A stretch of 64,000 nucleotides of DNA from Alternaria dauci (taxonomy: Eukaryota > Ascomycota > Dothideomycetes > Pleosporales > Pleosporaceae): contig NC_091273.1 of the NCBI RefSeq assembly GCF_042100115.1, positions 620,001 to 684,000 on the forward strand, in the 5' to 3' direction. Positions 47,687-59,745 of this stretch are shown here, piece by piece (within the stretch, counting starts at the first letter, position 1; each line of letters begins with the position of its first letter). A program made the translations under genes and the position numbers. A model generated the notes under the pieces. It worked only from the letters and a program-made list of their open reading frames with translations, was not told where the DNA came from and searched no databases.

Positions 47687-49132
47687 ATGGTGCGCAGTCT
47701 ATTGTCCGCCGCCTTCGCGGCCACCATATTCGCAGGCACGGCGCTCGCAGGAGCAAAATGCACAAAGGACAGCCACTGTCCCCAGGACACTCCCTGCTGC
47801 TCGCGTAGGTGCTGCCAAGCCGCGTTGTGGTGACAATGGTGCTAACAAGCGCGCAGTCTATGGCGACTGCGGTGTCGGCGCCTTCTGCCTCGGTGGCTGT
47901 GATCCCCTCATGTCACACTCGTTCGACTCGTGTGTCCCCGGCCCCGTGTGCAAATCTGGAAAATATTCGCTAGACAGCCTGGACGACGTGCAGACCATCG
48001 ACAAGTACCTGGGAGATGCGTCCAAGATCAACTGGCAATCGCAGGGCATGCCCACCATCTACACAGATCCCAAGACCAAGGAGAAATCCACCCTCTTGAC
48101 CATGGCACAGGGCACAGTCGGAACGCTTCTGGCATCTACATACTACGTTTGGTACGGCAAGATCTGCTCCAAGCTGAGCACAGCGCAGGGCAAGGGTGTT
48201 GTCACCGCCTTCATTCTCATGTCGGATGTCAAGGACGAGATTGATTTCGAGTGGGTTGGCGTAGACACAAGCCACGTGCAGTCCAACTACTACTCGCAAG
48301 GTGTCACAGTGTGTATGTAGCCCCAGAATCCGGCCAAGTCCCCTTGTACAAAACTAACACAAATCCAGACACGAACGGCGAAAACCTCACTGTACCGGAC
48401 GCCAACACTGTTGAAAACATGCACGAATACTGCGTTGACTGGAAGGAAGACACCCTTACATGGTCAATCAACGGCAAAACCCAACGCACCCTGGAGCGCG
48501 AATCGACATGGAACAAGACGTCCGGCCGCTACTCCTACCCGCAGACACCCGCACGCGTTATGCTTTCCCTCTGGCCCGCTGGTCTGCCCACAAACGAAAA
48601 GGGAACAATCGAGTGGGCAGGAGGCGAGATTGACTGGAACTCGCCCTACATGACCAACGGATACTACGCAGCCCGCTTCTCCGAAGTCACGGTCGAGTGC
48701 TACGACCCGCCAGAGGGAGCCCAGATCAAGGGCAAGAAGACGTACAAGTACACGGACGAAGCCGGTACTAACAATACCGTTGCCATCACTGACGATGTGG
48801 TCGTTCTGGGCTCGCTCATGGGCACAGGCGAGAACCCGGGCGAAGCCAAGGACAAGGACGACGAGTCAAAGGCTACCAATGTGGCCATGGTTCCCGGTGG
48901 TAACCCTGGAGGTGGTGCCGGCCGAGAAGTTGAGCAGACGAGCACGGCGGCGCAACCAAACTCTCCCGCTGCCGAGACTGGTTCTTCTGATGCTGCTACC
49001 GCCGAAGGCCAGTTCGTTCAGGGTGGCACTAGCAGCACTGGTGCTGGATCCGCTGTTCAGCCTGGTCTGAGCCGTATGGGTGGCTCGGTATTCGCTATAG
49101 TTATCGCTATCGTCGGACTTATGGCGTTATAG
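47687..49132 (+). CDS. Crh-type GH16 cell wall transglycosidase, GPI-anchored
   Basis: Predicted chitin-glucan cross-linking enzyme (GH16, Crh1/Utr2 group) at the cell surface, 445 residues. Exons: 47687-47804, 47857-48312 and 48369-49132. A signal peptide (LLSAAFAATIFAGTALA) is followed by a Cys-rich module (CTKDSHCPQDTPCC, YGDCGVGAFCLGGC). The catalytic motif is KDEIDFEWVG (E-x-D-x2-E), and acceptor-site blocks HEYCVDWKEDTLTWSING and QTPARVMLSLWPAG follow. The C-terminal 90 residues are Ser/Thr/Gly-rich and end in a hydrophobic segment (SVFAIVIAIVGLMAL) preceded by small residues, a likely GPI signal. The second donor was placed at GTATGT (48313), giving VTVYTNGENL; using the earlier GTGTGT would break the frame. 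Confidence 0.93.
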
Positions 49133-50018
49133 ACGCATGTCCTTTTTTCCACTGCATCATGCCTTTTTCACGCCTGTCAGTCTTTGCGGTCTTTTGGAGT
49201 TCGATACCTTGTCTTGCAGTTTTTGTGTATTGGGGAAAGCGGGAGCCTCATTGTCAGTCTTGTGCATAGTGCATGCAATCCTTTTTGTCTGTGACAGTCT
49301 TCCTGTTACGTCCTGTTTCCCTTTAGATTCATTGCATATGCTTGATACAGTATGAAATGTAATAATCTTCTAGCCTGTTAACACATAATGTATGGAAGAT
49401 ATTGAACAGGTCTTGGCTTCGACCACAGAGAGTGAGGAGAGTGACTGGAAAGAGCAGGCGAGGATCCTACATGGCTCAATCTTGAAGCAAGGTGCGGATC
49501 CGACAAAGACAACGCAACGATAATATCACTCTGCAGTGCTTGATGCAGTGCATTAGTGGCGGTGGACAAGTCAATTTCTGTCACTGCTGCATCATGAAAA
49601 GGCAGTAACAAACCGTTATGGAAGGTCCATTGGTTCCCTTGGGTATCACATGCATGCCCCGCGCGGATGTGGGTACGGGTGTAACGATTCTCCACAGAAT
49701 TCCCCGAACGGTATTCAAGGTCAGGGTACGTGTAAGCGCCAAGCAACGGCAGTCCAGTAGTATCAGGCTTGTATCTACTATAGTGGAGTTATCCTGCGAG
49801 TTCTATACTACCATGTCCATGACTGCAGTCTCGTCAACAGTCAAGACGGACTGGTTGAGAACAGCGGACTGGGTAGATTTATCGAATGCCAGTCTTTGCA
49901 TCAAATCCGCTTGGCTGATGGAATGGTCTTTAACTCGACATGCGCCTTGATCGCTGGGGTTTCGCGTCCTGAGAGACTGTTATGACCTGCACTTCCTGCA
50001 TACCTCTTCCCCGTCACC
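49133..50018. other. Intergenic region of about 0.9 kb
   Basis: Contains the 3' region of the GH16 gene and the P450 promoter. No gene is supported. Confidence 0.5.
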
Positions 50019-51823
50019 ATGTCTCTTGCGTTTTATGCTTTGCTAGCCGCCTTGGTGGCCGTAGCTGCCTACAGCACACGTAAAGTCGGTCGAAGGCCAG
50101 CAGGCTACCCTCCGGGACCGCCGACGCTGCCCATCATTGGAAACCTGCATCTGATGCCAAAGAAGAAGCCGCATCTCCAATTTCAGAAGTGGGCCGAGGA
50201 GTACGGGCCAGTGTACTCACTCGTCCTCGGTACAAAGGTCATGATTGTGTTGTCGTCGGATCAGGCTGTAAAGGATCTGCTGGACAAGCGCAGTGGTATT
50301 TACTCGTCGCGTCCGGATCTGTATCTAGGTCAGATCGCAAGCGGTGCGTCTAAAGGTAACGATGGGTTGCGTATGCTGTTCATGGTAAGTCACTTTGAGA
50401 TGGTTGCTTGATCAGGAAGCTCATTGGAGTAGCCGTACGGAGACACATGGCGCATGATCCGGAAGATCGTGCACAACAACCTCAACATCAAGGCAGCCAG
50501 GACTTACGTCCCGTACCAAGAACTAGAGAACAAGGCCATGCTCGCCGGGTTCTTGGATAGTCCAGATCTCTTCGCCGACCACATCCGTCGCTACACCAAC
50601 TCATTGACCACGCAAATGATTTTCGGTTTTCGTACCACAAGTATCGATGATCCCAAATTAAAGCAGCTCTATTCAGTCAGTTCATTCATCTCCATCAGCC
50701 TCCTCTTACCCATCTTTCTAACAACGCCATGTCCAGGGATTCGAAAAGTTCTCAGAAGTCTCGGGCAAGACAACCGCTGCCCTTCTTGACCTCTTCCCCA
50801 TACTCCGAGCATTACCTGACTGGGCACTTCCTCTGCGGAAATACGCAAAGCAACTCCACGAGAAGGAACGTGAGCTATACATCGGCCACTGGCTCAATGT
50901 GAAGAAAGCCATCAAGAACGGAACTTCGAAACCATGCTTTTGCCTCGATTTAGTGCGAGCGCAAGACGAAGAGAACTTCTCCGATGCGCTTGCCGGCTAC
51001 GTGAGTGGTTCGTTGCTGGAGGCAGGATCGGATACCACGGCCGCAACGCTGATTGGCTGTAAGTAACTTGTACCTGATCTTCATGCATTCCAGGGTCTAA
51101 CGCCCCACAGTCATTCAAGCAATGATTCTCTTCCCAGAGGCCGCAACAGCTGCCCGTGAAGAGCTCGACCGCGTATGCGGCGACCGCTTCCCGACACTTG
51201 AAGACGCGCCAAATCTGCCGTCTATCCGCGGCTGCGTAAAAGAAAGCATGCGCTGGATGCCAACCGACATCCTCGGTGTCCCGCACGCCGTTATCCGCGA
51301 CGATGAGTACATGGGGTATACGATTCCTAAAGGTGCAGGCGTAATGTGGAATGTTTGGACTATACACAACGACCCTAAGCGACATCCTGAGCCCCGCAAA
51401 TTCGATCCGCAGCGATATGCGAATGATAGCCAGACCGCGGCCGAGGCGGCGAATAATCCTGATGCAAGTAAGCGGGATCATTTTCTGTTTGGGGCGGGGA
51501 GGAGGTTGTGTCAGGGTATGCATATTGCGGAGCGGTCGTTGTTTTTGGCGATTGCGAGACTGCTTTGGGCGTTTGAGTTTGGGCCAGGTAGAGGCGAGAA
51601 TGGCGAGGTGGAGTTGCCGGATGCAGATGACCTGACGGAGGGCCTTCTTGTGCAGCCGAAACCGTTCAAGGCGAATATCGTTCCGAGAGATGAGATGAGG
51701 GCGAGGGTTTTGAGGGAGGAATGGAATAAGATGGGTAGCTTACTAGATGAGAATGAGCAGTGGAAGGTGTTGCCCGAGGGGCTAATTTGGAAAGAGTATG
51801 ATAATGCTGCGAAGACGGCATAG
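50019..51823 (+). CDS. Cytochrome P450 monooxygenase
   Basis: Predicted ER membrane-bound heme-thiolate oxygenase of 547 residues. Exons: 50019-50384, 50433-50675, 50737-51058 and 51111-51823. An N-terminal membrane anchor (SLAFYALLAALVAVAAY) precedes the proline-rich hinge YPPGPPTLPIIGNLH. I-helix AGSDTT, K-helix E-x2-R (KESMRW), FDPQRY and the heme loop FGAGRRLCQG (Cys ligand) are all intact. The second join gives LYS/GFEKFSEVSG. The sequence is closest in feel to the fungal group annotated as O-methylsterigmatocystin oxidoreductase-like, but the substrate cannot be predicted. No polyketide, terpene or peptide synthase is nearby, so it may act in detoxification or an unlinked pathway. Confidence 0.95.
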
Positions 51824-52081
51824 ACTTTGACAGTATGTTGGTATCTAGAAAGGCTCATCCTTCACGCTATTCCCAGTAAAATTCTTCCCCACACTTCGTA
51901 CCTAGTTAAGCCGGTTAGCAAATTCTCATACCTGGCTGGACACTTGTGAGCGCTGTAACAATGACTAAACGTCAGCAGACAGCATAACAAACGATTTGAG
52001 AAGATACTCTTTGCAAGGTAATATGGTCAACGAGATTCGCAATGCCATGGGTTTGTATTTCTTGTGACGTTAATCTTTTTA

Positions 52082-53236
52082 TCATCTCTCAGGATTCTCA
52101 TCAATCCATGCCGTGTTCCCAAGTTTTCCAGAGAACGGGTACTGGAACACCTTCTCCAGCGTCGAATACGGCTCATACTGCTTCCGGTTCATAACGATGC
52201 TGACATTACTTGCTAGCCGAGCAGTCTCATTCCATCCAGGCCCATAGTCCTTGTACTCCGCCATCGTAGTATTGAAGTTCACCCTCTTATCCGTGGTACC
52301 CCACGGGATGTACCCATTCGGCTGGATCGAGTCGTCAAGATAGCAGTTTGCAAAGATGGAGCGATGCTGAGCGTTCCAAGGGCGACCAAGCGCGCATTTT
52401 CCCGTTATAGAAAGAGAAGAGTTGGCTTTCTTCACGTCGGAGTCGTGGATGTAGACGCCGTATTTGTTGACAAAAGTTGTGTTTGTGCCCTTCCATGCTG
52501 TGATGCCGCCGCCACAGCCGCGAAGTGACACAAGGCTAGATTGGATCCATGCTGTGCCGAAACCATAGAAGAAGTCTGTTTGTCCGGCAATTTCGTTCTT
52601 GTAAAAGTATGCGTTTCCTAGTTTGCCAACGTAGACGGTGTCTTGGTACGAGTAGAATCCGCAGTAGTAGAAGCCTGTGTTTGCGTAGCTTACTGAGACC
52701 GCTAGTGCCGGGCCAGCTGAGTACGGCGCGTACAAATTGCTGAAGTCTATGTTGTATGCGCGGAAATCTGAGTTTCCGAATGGCGTGTCTGCTGGTACGG
52801 GATTGCCGGTCGGCCCTGATCCGGTCGTACTTGCGTTGAAAGTCGGCGCGACCGTGAGGACCGAAGTGTAGGCGTTATCTAATGTAGAGAGACCTGCTCC
52901 GGTAGCGTTACGCCATATAACGTTTACAGTGTTCTTGCTTTGGTCGTTTGGAGCTTTCGTTTGACCAAAGAGATATACGGGGCCAGGCCGAGTAACGTTC
53001 ACCTGCTCCGTATAGTTGCCAGGAAGAATCAGGATGTGATGTGGTGTCGTATCGTTTGGCAAGCTGAGCACTGCGGATTGAACGGTAGAGAAGTTCCGCC
53101 CAGGGCCCACGAGGATCGTGTTCTCAGGGCAACCGTCAAGTGGCCTCCTGGTCGGGTACTGACATGCCTTCCGGTTTATCGTAGATATGGCAGCGCATGC
53201 CTCGGACAGGCCAAGGAGGAGAGTAGCCCAATGCAT
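52082..53236 (-). CDS. Secreted pectin methylesterase, CE8
   Basis: Single-exon gene of 384 residues. The signal peptide is MHWATLLLGLSEACA. Pectinesterases remove methyl groups from homogalacturonan and open plant pectin to lyases. Catalytic residues of the right-handed beta-helix fold are present: Q198-D199 in YSYQDTVYV, D221 in GQTDFFYG and R285 in LGRPW. The opening block ILVGPGRNFSTVQSAV and many N-x-S/T sites agree with a secreted enzyme. It converges with the P450 gene (258 bases apart) and diverges from the permease gene. Its presence is the clearest sign of a plant-associated lifestyle. Confidence 0.95.
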   Translation of the reverse strand: MHWATLLLGLSEACAAISTINRKACQYPTRRPLDGCPENTILVGPGRNFSTVQSAVLSLPNDTTPHHILILPGNYTEQVNVTRPGPVYLFGQTKAPNDQSKNTVNVIWRNATGAGLSTLDNAYTSVLTVAPTFNASTTGSGPTGNPVPADTPFGNSDFRAYNIDFSNLYAPYSAGPALAVSVSYANTGFYYCGFYSYQDTVYVGKLGNAYFYKNEIAGQTDFFYGFGTAWIQSSLVSLRGCGGGITAWKGTNTTFVNKYGVYIHDSDVKKANSSLSITGKCALGRPWNAQHRSIFANCYLDDSIQPNGYIPWGTTDKRVNFNTTMAEYKDYGPGWNETARLASNVSIVMNRKQYEPYSTLEKVFQYPFSGKLGNTAWIDENPER

Positions 53237-54837
53237 GATAACCCCAGACGTCTCGAGATAACTAGAGTTGTAAAGGAAGCTTACCCTCGTGTCGGTGAGT
53301 GAAGAGGCTTGGCTGGTACTTTATATCAGCCCAGGGCGTCCTGCATGTCCGGGGTTGGATTTCAGGATATCCATACTGTAATGCAGCATGCCTGGTTGCC
53401 GGTGTGCCTTTAGCACCATCATCAGCCGCAAGTACGCCTCGAGTATCAATTATCCGTTCGATACCTCCAATCAGCATTGCCTTCCAGGACAGCGAACGCG
53501 GGGAGTATCCACATGGAGAAATCCGGAGAACATGGGGAAGGGGAGGAACATTATCCACCAATTAGCCCGAACACTAACGAGCCGCGGAAATGATTTCATG
53601 TCGTCGAAACAGCCGACAGACCGAGTTTTGGAGAGCGAGCAAAGGACCGTTGGTGAAATATGGAAGCCGTTGTGTTTGTATGATCTATGCCGTCCATGGG
53701 GCTTGCGTGGCGTCGGTCAAGCTTCGGTGCAGACCTTGCTGAAGCTTATTCTGAGATGACGCGATGACGCGTCCATGTCATGGACACGACACGACATGAA
53801 GAGGAGTATTCATAGTTACCTCAAGAAGATGCGTGCGTGCGCGCGAAGGGTATACGTAGACTGAGTATTGATGCATAGCTGTGTTGCAAATGCGACGACG
53901 CGAGTGTTGTTCTTTCGCCAGGGCCGGCTTCTTACTGACCGAGGCTTTCGACAATATCAACGTCGCAACGCAAACAACAATGAAGATTCGATAAAGTTAG
54001 GAGCTCTGATGCAACGTTGTGAGCTTGAGTCGGAGCTCATGGTGCACCAGGGATCAGCTAGTCTGTGGTGTTGAGGAGGGGGTGAGCTTCTAGTGCCATC
54101 TGAAGTTGGCGCTAGAAAAGAAAATATGGGTCACCAGGGGCATGCGAACTGCGAAGGCCCCGCCGACAGCCTTCCATCCAGAACTACATCGTCAACCGCT
54201 ACCGTTCTCGACGACTGAGCAGTTAGCATTATCGCCATGGCTTGCGCAGTTGTTCCCTTGACCTTGAAGCTTCTAGCGACATTATGACTACCGGCACCTG
54301 TTAATCCTGCGCTTTGGAAGCCTCCATGAGATCGAGCGTCACCATTCTTCGCGCTATCTTTACTACGTGCGCTTCACGGGATTCCCCCGTACCTGTCGCG
54401 GACATAAGCGTGTTTGGAAACAAAGGCACGCGCCAAGTGCTTTGGTGGTAGACTAATAATGCCCAGCGATCACGACATCGCCCTTGACCTTGATGCGCAT
54501 CGCTGAGAGGATCTACCAAGACAATCGAACCAACCATTTGCTTCACCTTCCTGTTCAGGGTTCTTGGAACTGGTCAGCTCTTAACACCACAAGCAACTCA
54601 AGCCTCGATATGTCTCAGCGCCTGCTGATCGCGACATGGTAGGAACGAATTCGCAATTAATTTCGCGTGGCATGCCGCGACAGTGTTATCGCGCCATTGC
54701 AGAGAACTATATGACCCTACAAGATCCCGGCTAGCTGATGGTGTCAATCGCTCGCACAGCCTCTGCCCAGAGGCCATCGGCTGTAGTTCGATCACCAAAC
54801 TGACGCGAGCTAAGGGTGCTCCTCACAAAGGCTAACC
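53237..54837. other. Divergent intergenic region, 1.6 kb
   Basis: Between the pectinesterase and permease start codons. It contains only short overlapping frames without motifs, such as 53299-53565 and 53388-53759. It should hold both promoters. Confidence 0.5.
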
Positions 54838-56552
54838 ATGGCCGCGATTCCTGAGGACGACGCGAAGATCGCGCGGTACACAAACGACGAGACCTCACCC
54901 TCTCCACCAGTCTACGAAAATGCCAGTGTACAGGACGACAATGCTTACGTGTACGATGACTCTCAGAAGTTGGGCTACACAGCCACCGTATTTGTGATCC
55001 TAAACAAAATGATCGGTACCGGCAGTACGTATTCTCCATGCATATTCGCTTGAATAGCTGCTTAACGGTGTACAGTTTTCTCTACTCCTTCTGGTATATT
55101 CGCCGTGACGGGCTCTGTCGGGGTATCACTCTTCCTTTGGATTATTGGAGGGGTTTTGACGTTTTGTGGACTTTCGGTTTTCCTCGAATTCGGACTTGCG
55201 ATTCCACGATCAGGTGGCGAGAAGAACTATCTGGAGCGCGTCTATCGTCACCCCAAGTATCTCGCAACATGTGTTCTTGCAGCGCAGATGCTTCTGCTCG
55301 GCTTCTCATCCGGAAACTCGTTAGCGTTTGGACGCTACGTGCTGTTCGCTTCTGGCTCGGAAGCACCCGACGGTTGGGCGGCGCGTGGCATAGCAATTGC
55401 TTGCGTCACCTTCTCTGTCGGCCTCCACGCGACATTTCCAAAATGGGGTATCCGTCTCTTCAACGTCCTCGGCGTCTTCAAGGTCTTCATTCTCCTGTTC
55501 ATCGTCTTTTCGGGCTTCGCTGCCCTGGCTGGCCACCTGAAGATTGAGCAACCGCACAATTTCGACAACGCTTTCAGACTAGAAGTCGGCGATGGCTATG
55601 GCGGGGGCGGTTCCTACGAATACTGTCAAGCTCTACTTCGTATTGTCTACTCGTACAAAGGCTGGGAAAACGCCAACTATGTGTTGGGCGAAATCCGCAA
55701 CCCGAAGAAAACCCTGGCTTGGTCAGCACCACTCGCAATCGGCGGAACTACCATTCTGTACGTCCTCGCGAACGTGGCTTACTTTGCTGCAATTCCCAAA
55801 TCCGAGCTTGCAAAGAGTGAAGTAATCGTGGCTGGCCTCTTCTTCCGCAACGTCTTTGGCAACAGCGCTGGAGCGCGAAGTCTCCCGGCTTTTGTAGCCC
55901 TCAGCAACTTGGGCAATGTGCTTGCAGTTAGTTTCGCCCACTCGCGCCTTAACCAGGAATTCGCGAAGGAGGGCCTGCTACCTTGGAGCCGATTCTGGTA
56001 AGTGGTGACTGCAAAGTGCACGTGAACCATACGCTGACTTCACCCCTTTACTTCTGTAGGGCGTCAAACAAGCCATTCAATGCGCCCGCAACAGCTTTGT
56101 TCCTCCACTGGCTAATTACAGTCATCGTGCTTGTTGCACCCCCTGCTGGTCCTGCGTATAATTTCATCACCGATCTATATACCTATCCCGGCGCATGGAT
56201 CAACGGTTTCGTGACCGCCGGTCTCATCTACCTACACTACAACAAGTGTGAGCGCTGGGAGTCGCCATGGCATACATACCTCCCTGTTGCCGTTCTCTAC
56301 TTGGCGGTAAACATCTTCCTCGCGCTTGTCCCCTTCATCCCTCCGTCCGGTGATTGGAACGCGGATGGCTACCCATACTACGTGTTTCCGATTGTTGGAG
56401 TTGGCGTCCTGTTTCTGGGTGGATTCTACTGGGTGTGCTGGACGAAGATCTGGCCCAAACTTGGTGGATACAAGATCGTTAGTGAACGCTACGAAGATGC
56501 GGAAGGTAATGAGCACGTGAAGTATGTCAAGTTATACACGAAGCACGATTGA
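54838..56552 (+). CDS. Amino acid permease, methionine (MUP1)-type
   Basis: Predicted plasma membrane permease of 533 residues, APC superfamily, LAT/methionine permease group. Exons: 54838-55024, 55076-55997 and 56060-56552. The first membrane helix contains the APC signature NKMIGTG/IFSTPSGIF, rebuilt by splicing. Other conserved parts are FLEFGLAIPRSGGEKNYLER, YSYKGWENANYVLGEIRNPK and SNLGNVLAVSFAHSRLNQEF. About twelve hydrophobic helices are seen with a short acidic N-terminus and a tail of KLYTKHD. Methionine is the best guess from the family, not from direct evidence. Confidence 0.9.
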
Positions 56553-57318
56553 GTACCATGAAGAGGGCTGGTTCTCGGTGTGTTGTTATCCAGTGTAGTT
56601 CTATTACAGCCATAGAACTTTGTCAGCGCATGCGGCGCTGACATTCAGGCTATACGTAATCTATCCTCTTATGGACAGTTTTTGATCTTCTCGATGCACA
56701 ACTCCTAATACTGCTAGCAGACGAAAGTGTGTCAAAAAACTGGATGCTCGGTCAGGTCAGAGAATGCACCCAAAATGTGAATTGTAGTACCTCCATAGAG
56801 AAGTCTCTACTACGCGTACTGCAGTATTGCAGTGACGCGACATAAGGACAGCGCAATGATCTTTCCAGGCAAATGTGGGGCCCACTACCGGAGACGCGTT
56901 CCGACGCGCAGCGCGTTCAGCATCCCGTGAAGACACCGACTCCCACCTCACCTCCTACCTCGCAAGCTAGGCAAAGTATTCTCAATGCTGCCGGCGAAGT
57001 CATCCAAACGTCTTGCCCGCAACAGCTCGATGACTTCGGATGCGGATCCCGCCGCACCCAGCTCCATGTCTCTTTGTCGCGTATCCCGAATAGGTAAAGG
57101 CTAGGCCTCCACGCGCCTAACATTGGAAATGTCCCCTCTCTCGCCTTGCCATTCCAGGCAACCTCATGCTGCCTGAGCTCGCGCATCAACGACCCCTGCA
57201 GCTTCACAACATATTAGTTGGTTGTGTTTTGTATAAAGCGCTGTGGTTTCCAGTTCCTGCTTCAGCACACATCTCGAGCAGACCTGGCTGAAGAACAACA
57301 CGACCTTTTACTCGCTCA
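56553..57318. other. Intergenic region of about 0.8 kb
   Basis: 3' region of the permease gene and promoter of the DUF4246 gene. No gene is supported. Confidence 0.5.
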
Positions 57319-59570
57319 ATGACAACAATGGCTCAAACCTCTAGCAAACCGAAGAACGAATATCCCGGGCTTGGACTTCCCCTCCGTAGTTGGGATTGGC
57401 AAAACTACGGCTTCTATCCCATTGGTTCTCACCACAACTGCTATGGAAGCGAGTCGGATATCATCACCGTTCGGGAGCTCGCCATGATGGATGTCATGGA
57501 GAAGCTGACCGACAAAGTTGACTGGCATAAGAAGGTGTTCAATGACGACATCATCGCCAAGTGGCGCAAGGAGGCCCTCTCTATTCCCGATGATCACTTT
57601 TGGCGACTGGCCGTTGGTGCCAAGAGACAGCATTGGACCCATGATGATGATGGCAGACCCGAGCTTGGCGACGATGGGTGCAACTGCAAGCTGGAGAATA
57701 TCCTAGACGATGATACATTTGACACTGTAAGTTACTTCTTGCCCAAGTCATTGGCTCATCGCTAATCTTCTGCAGTGTGTTCAAGAGCTTCGCAGCAAAG
57801 CCAAATACTTCGAACAGTCGGGCATTATTCCCTCTCTGGATGCGTGTGCCTCCGTGGCCAAGTCTGACACGCTTGTTACTAGCGAGCTGCATGCAAGTCT
57901 GCGCAAAGCCTTTGAAAAGCTGAAGTCGGACCATGCTGCTTCTCCTGATTGGCACCCCAACTCGAACGATATGGTGCAGGACTTGGTACACCCATCTATG
58001 TATCCCTTGGTGTACGGCCGTAGCTGTGGTTTTCGCGAAGAGCTCGTCGGCGTGGCGGACGCCGTCGAGTGCTGGGCTGGCAAAGGCGAGATCATTCCCC
58101 AAGAGTCCTCGGTGGAGCGTTCAGACAGCAACCACTTCAGCTACAACATCGGGGGGTCTGACATTCCGCCTGAATTCTGGTCGAACACGTTTCAATGGCT
58201 GCCAGCGAACGTAGCTTTTCAGGACGACGGCACTGTCAAATTTACCAGCTACATCAACAATTTGCACCCTACGAGATGTTCCGAAATATACCGTACCATC
58301 GAGAAGCTGGTAGAGACATCGATACCTTTGTGGGACCAGTGCTTGAGGCTGGCGGTCGGTTACAATAAATTCGAAGGGGCCGGCCGCATGGATACTCGTG
58401 CAGGTAGACCCGTCGATCCTGAGTAAGTCCGTCACACATTTGACACTTATGCAGCTGCTAACCGAACGCCTTGATAGCGATAATAACGCGGAGAACTGGG
58501 TTCCCGATCATAAGGAAGCATGTGCCGATGCAGAGGTCAGCGAAGAACAGTTGAGACGTGTGGGATACCGCCCTGAATACTACAGAACCGAGGAGTCGCG
58601 TGCAGAGGCTTTATTGGAAGCCAAGTGGGAGATCTTCCGCAAACCTCGCATGCATCCAGTCCTCTTCAACGATGTATCCTACATGCCACAAGCAGGTCAG
58701 CGTCTTGCTGACAGGTATCGCGATTCGGGATTGCAGATCATCGTCAAGATGGCGTCCATCGAGCTCACGCCCGAGAAGCCAGAATTCCCCGTGGGCGGAT
58801 GGCATATTGAGGGGCAAATGAACGAAAACATATGCGCCACAGCCCTCTACTACTTGGACAGCGAGAACATCACCGACAACAGCCTCTCATTCCGGATGCA
58901 GACTTCCTATTACATAAACGATGACGACGACTACCCTGTTGGACAAGATGCTTATCACTGGATGGAGCAGGTGTATGGCACCAATTTGGGGGGCGGCGGT
59001 TCGCCATGCTTACAAAATTACGGAAACGTCCAGACGCGTCAAGGAAGGCTGTTGGCCTTTCCCAATGTCTTGTAAGTTGGTTCTGAACATGCTCAGATGC
59101 GGACCTTCACTAATGCCTGCAATAGCCAACACCGTGTTTCGCCTTTCCAGCTCATCGATCCTACAAAGCCCGGTCACCGTCGCTTTATCGCACTATGGCT
59201 TGTAGATCCCACAAAACGAATCATCTCGACGGCAAACATCCCACCTCAACAGATGGACTGGTACGTCGATTCGCTCCTTGGATCGAACGACAGGGCACGT
59301 CAGGAAGCATCGTCAAAGCTACCCCCAGACCTCATAAATCTGCTCGCCGAGAAAGGGTCCGCCAGTGTTTCTGCTACTAGAGAAGCAAAACTTCCTGAGG
59401 AGCTCATGGACTTCGTGCGCAAGTACTTCGACAATGACAAGCACTCGCTTCCCATGAGTTCTGAAGAAGCGAACGAGCATCGCAAGAAGCTGATGCGGGA
59501 AAGGAGCGCGTATGTCCAGATCTCAGGGAGAGAATGGTCGAGACAGACTTACAGCTTCTGTGAACATTGA
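57319..59570 (+). CDS. DUF4246-family protein
   Basis: Protein of 697 residues belonging to the fungal DUF4246 family, function not established. Exons: 57319-57726, 57776-58422, 58478-59071 and 59126-59570. Recognisable blocks are RSWDWQNYGFYPIGSHHNCY-like start, ELVGVADAVECW, HPVLFNDVSYMPQ, VGGWHIEGQMNENICATALY and, across the last intron, FPNVF/QHRVSPFQLIDPTKPG with HRRFIALWLVDPTKRI. The late part has an H-x-E pair (H461, E463), a distal His (H552) and nearby Arg (R568/R569), an arrangement similar to Fe(II)/2-oxoglutarate oxygenases. That reading is an inference. No signal peptide or membrane helix is seen. A second ATG three codons in is an alternative start. Confidence 0.88.
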
Positions 59571-59745
59571 GTTGGGGGCATCACTCGATGGGAAGTGGAT
59601 TGTAGCAAGGCACAACTTCTTTTCTTCTACTCGATAGCCTTTCGAATCTGCTGACATGCAATCACTACTGTTTACAGCTTTCCTGGCAAATGCTCTTCTA
59701 GGTGACAGCCTCGTTAACCTCAGGGCCGCCCCAGCGATGTTCCGT

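Noticed and set aside
50019..56552. Secondary metabolite cluster around the P450
   Set aside because: No synthase, cyclase, methyltransferase or dedicated regulator is adjacent; neighbours are a pectinesterase and a permease.
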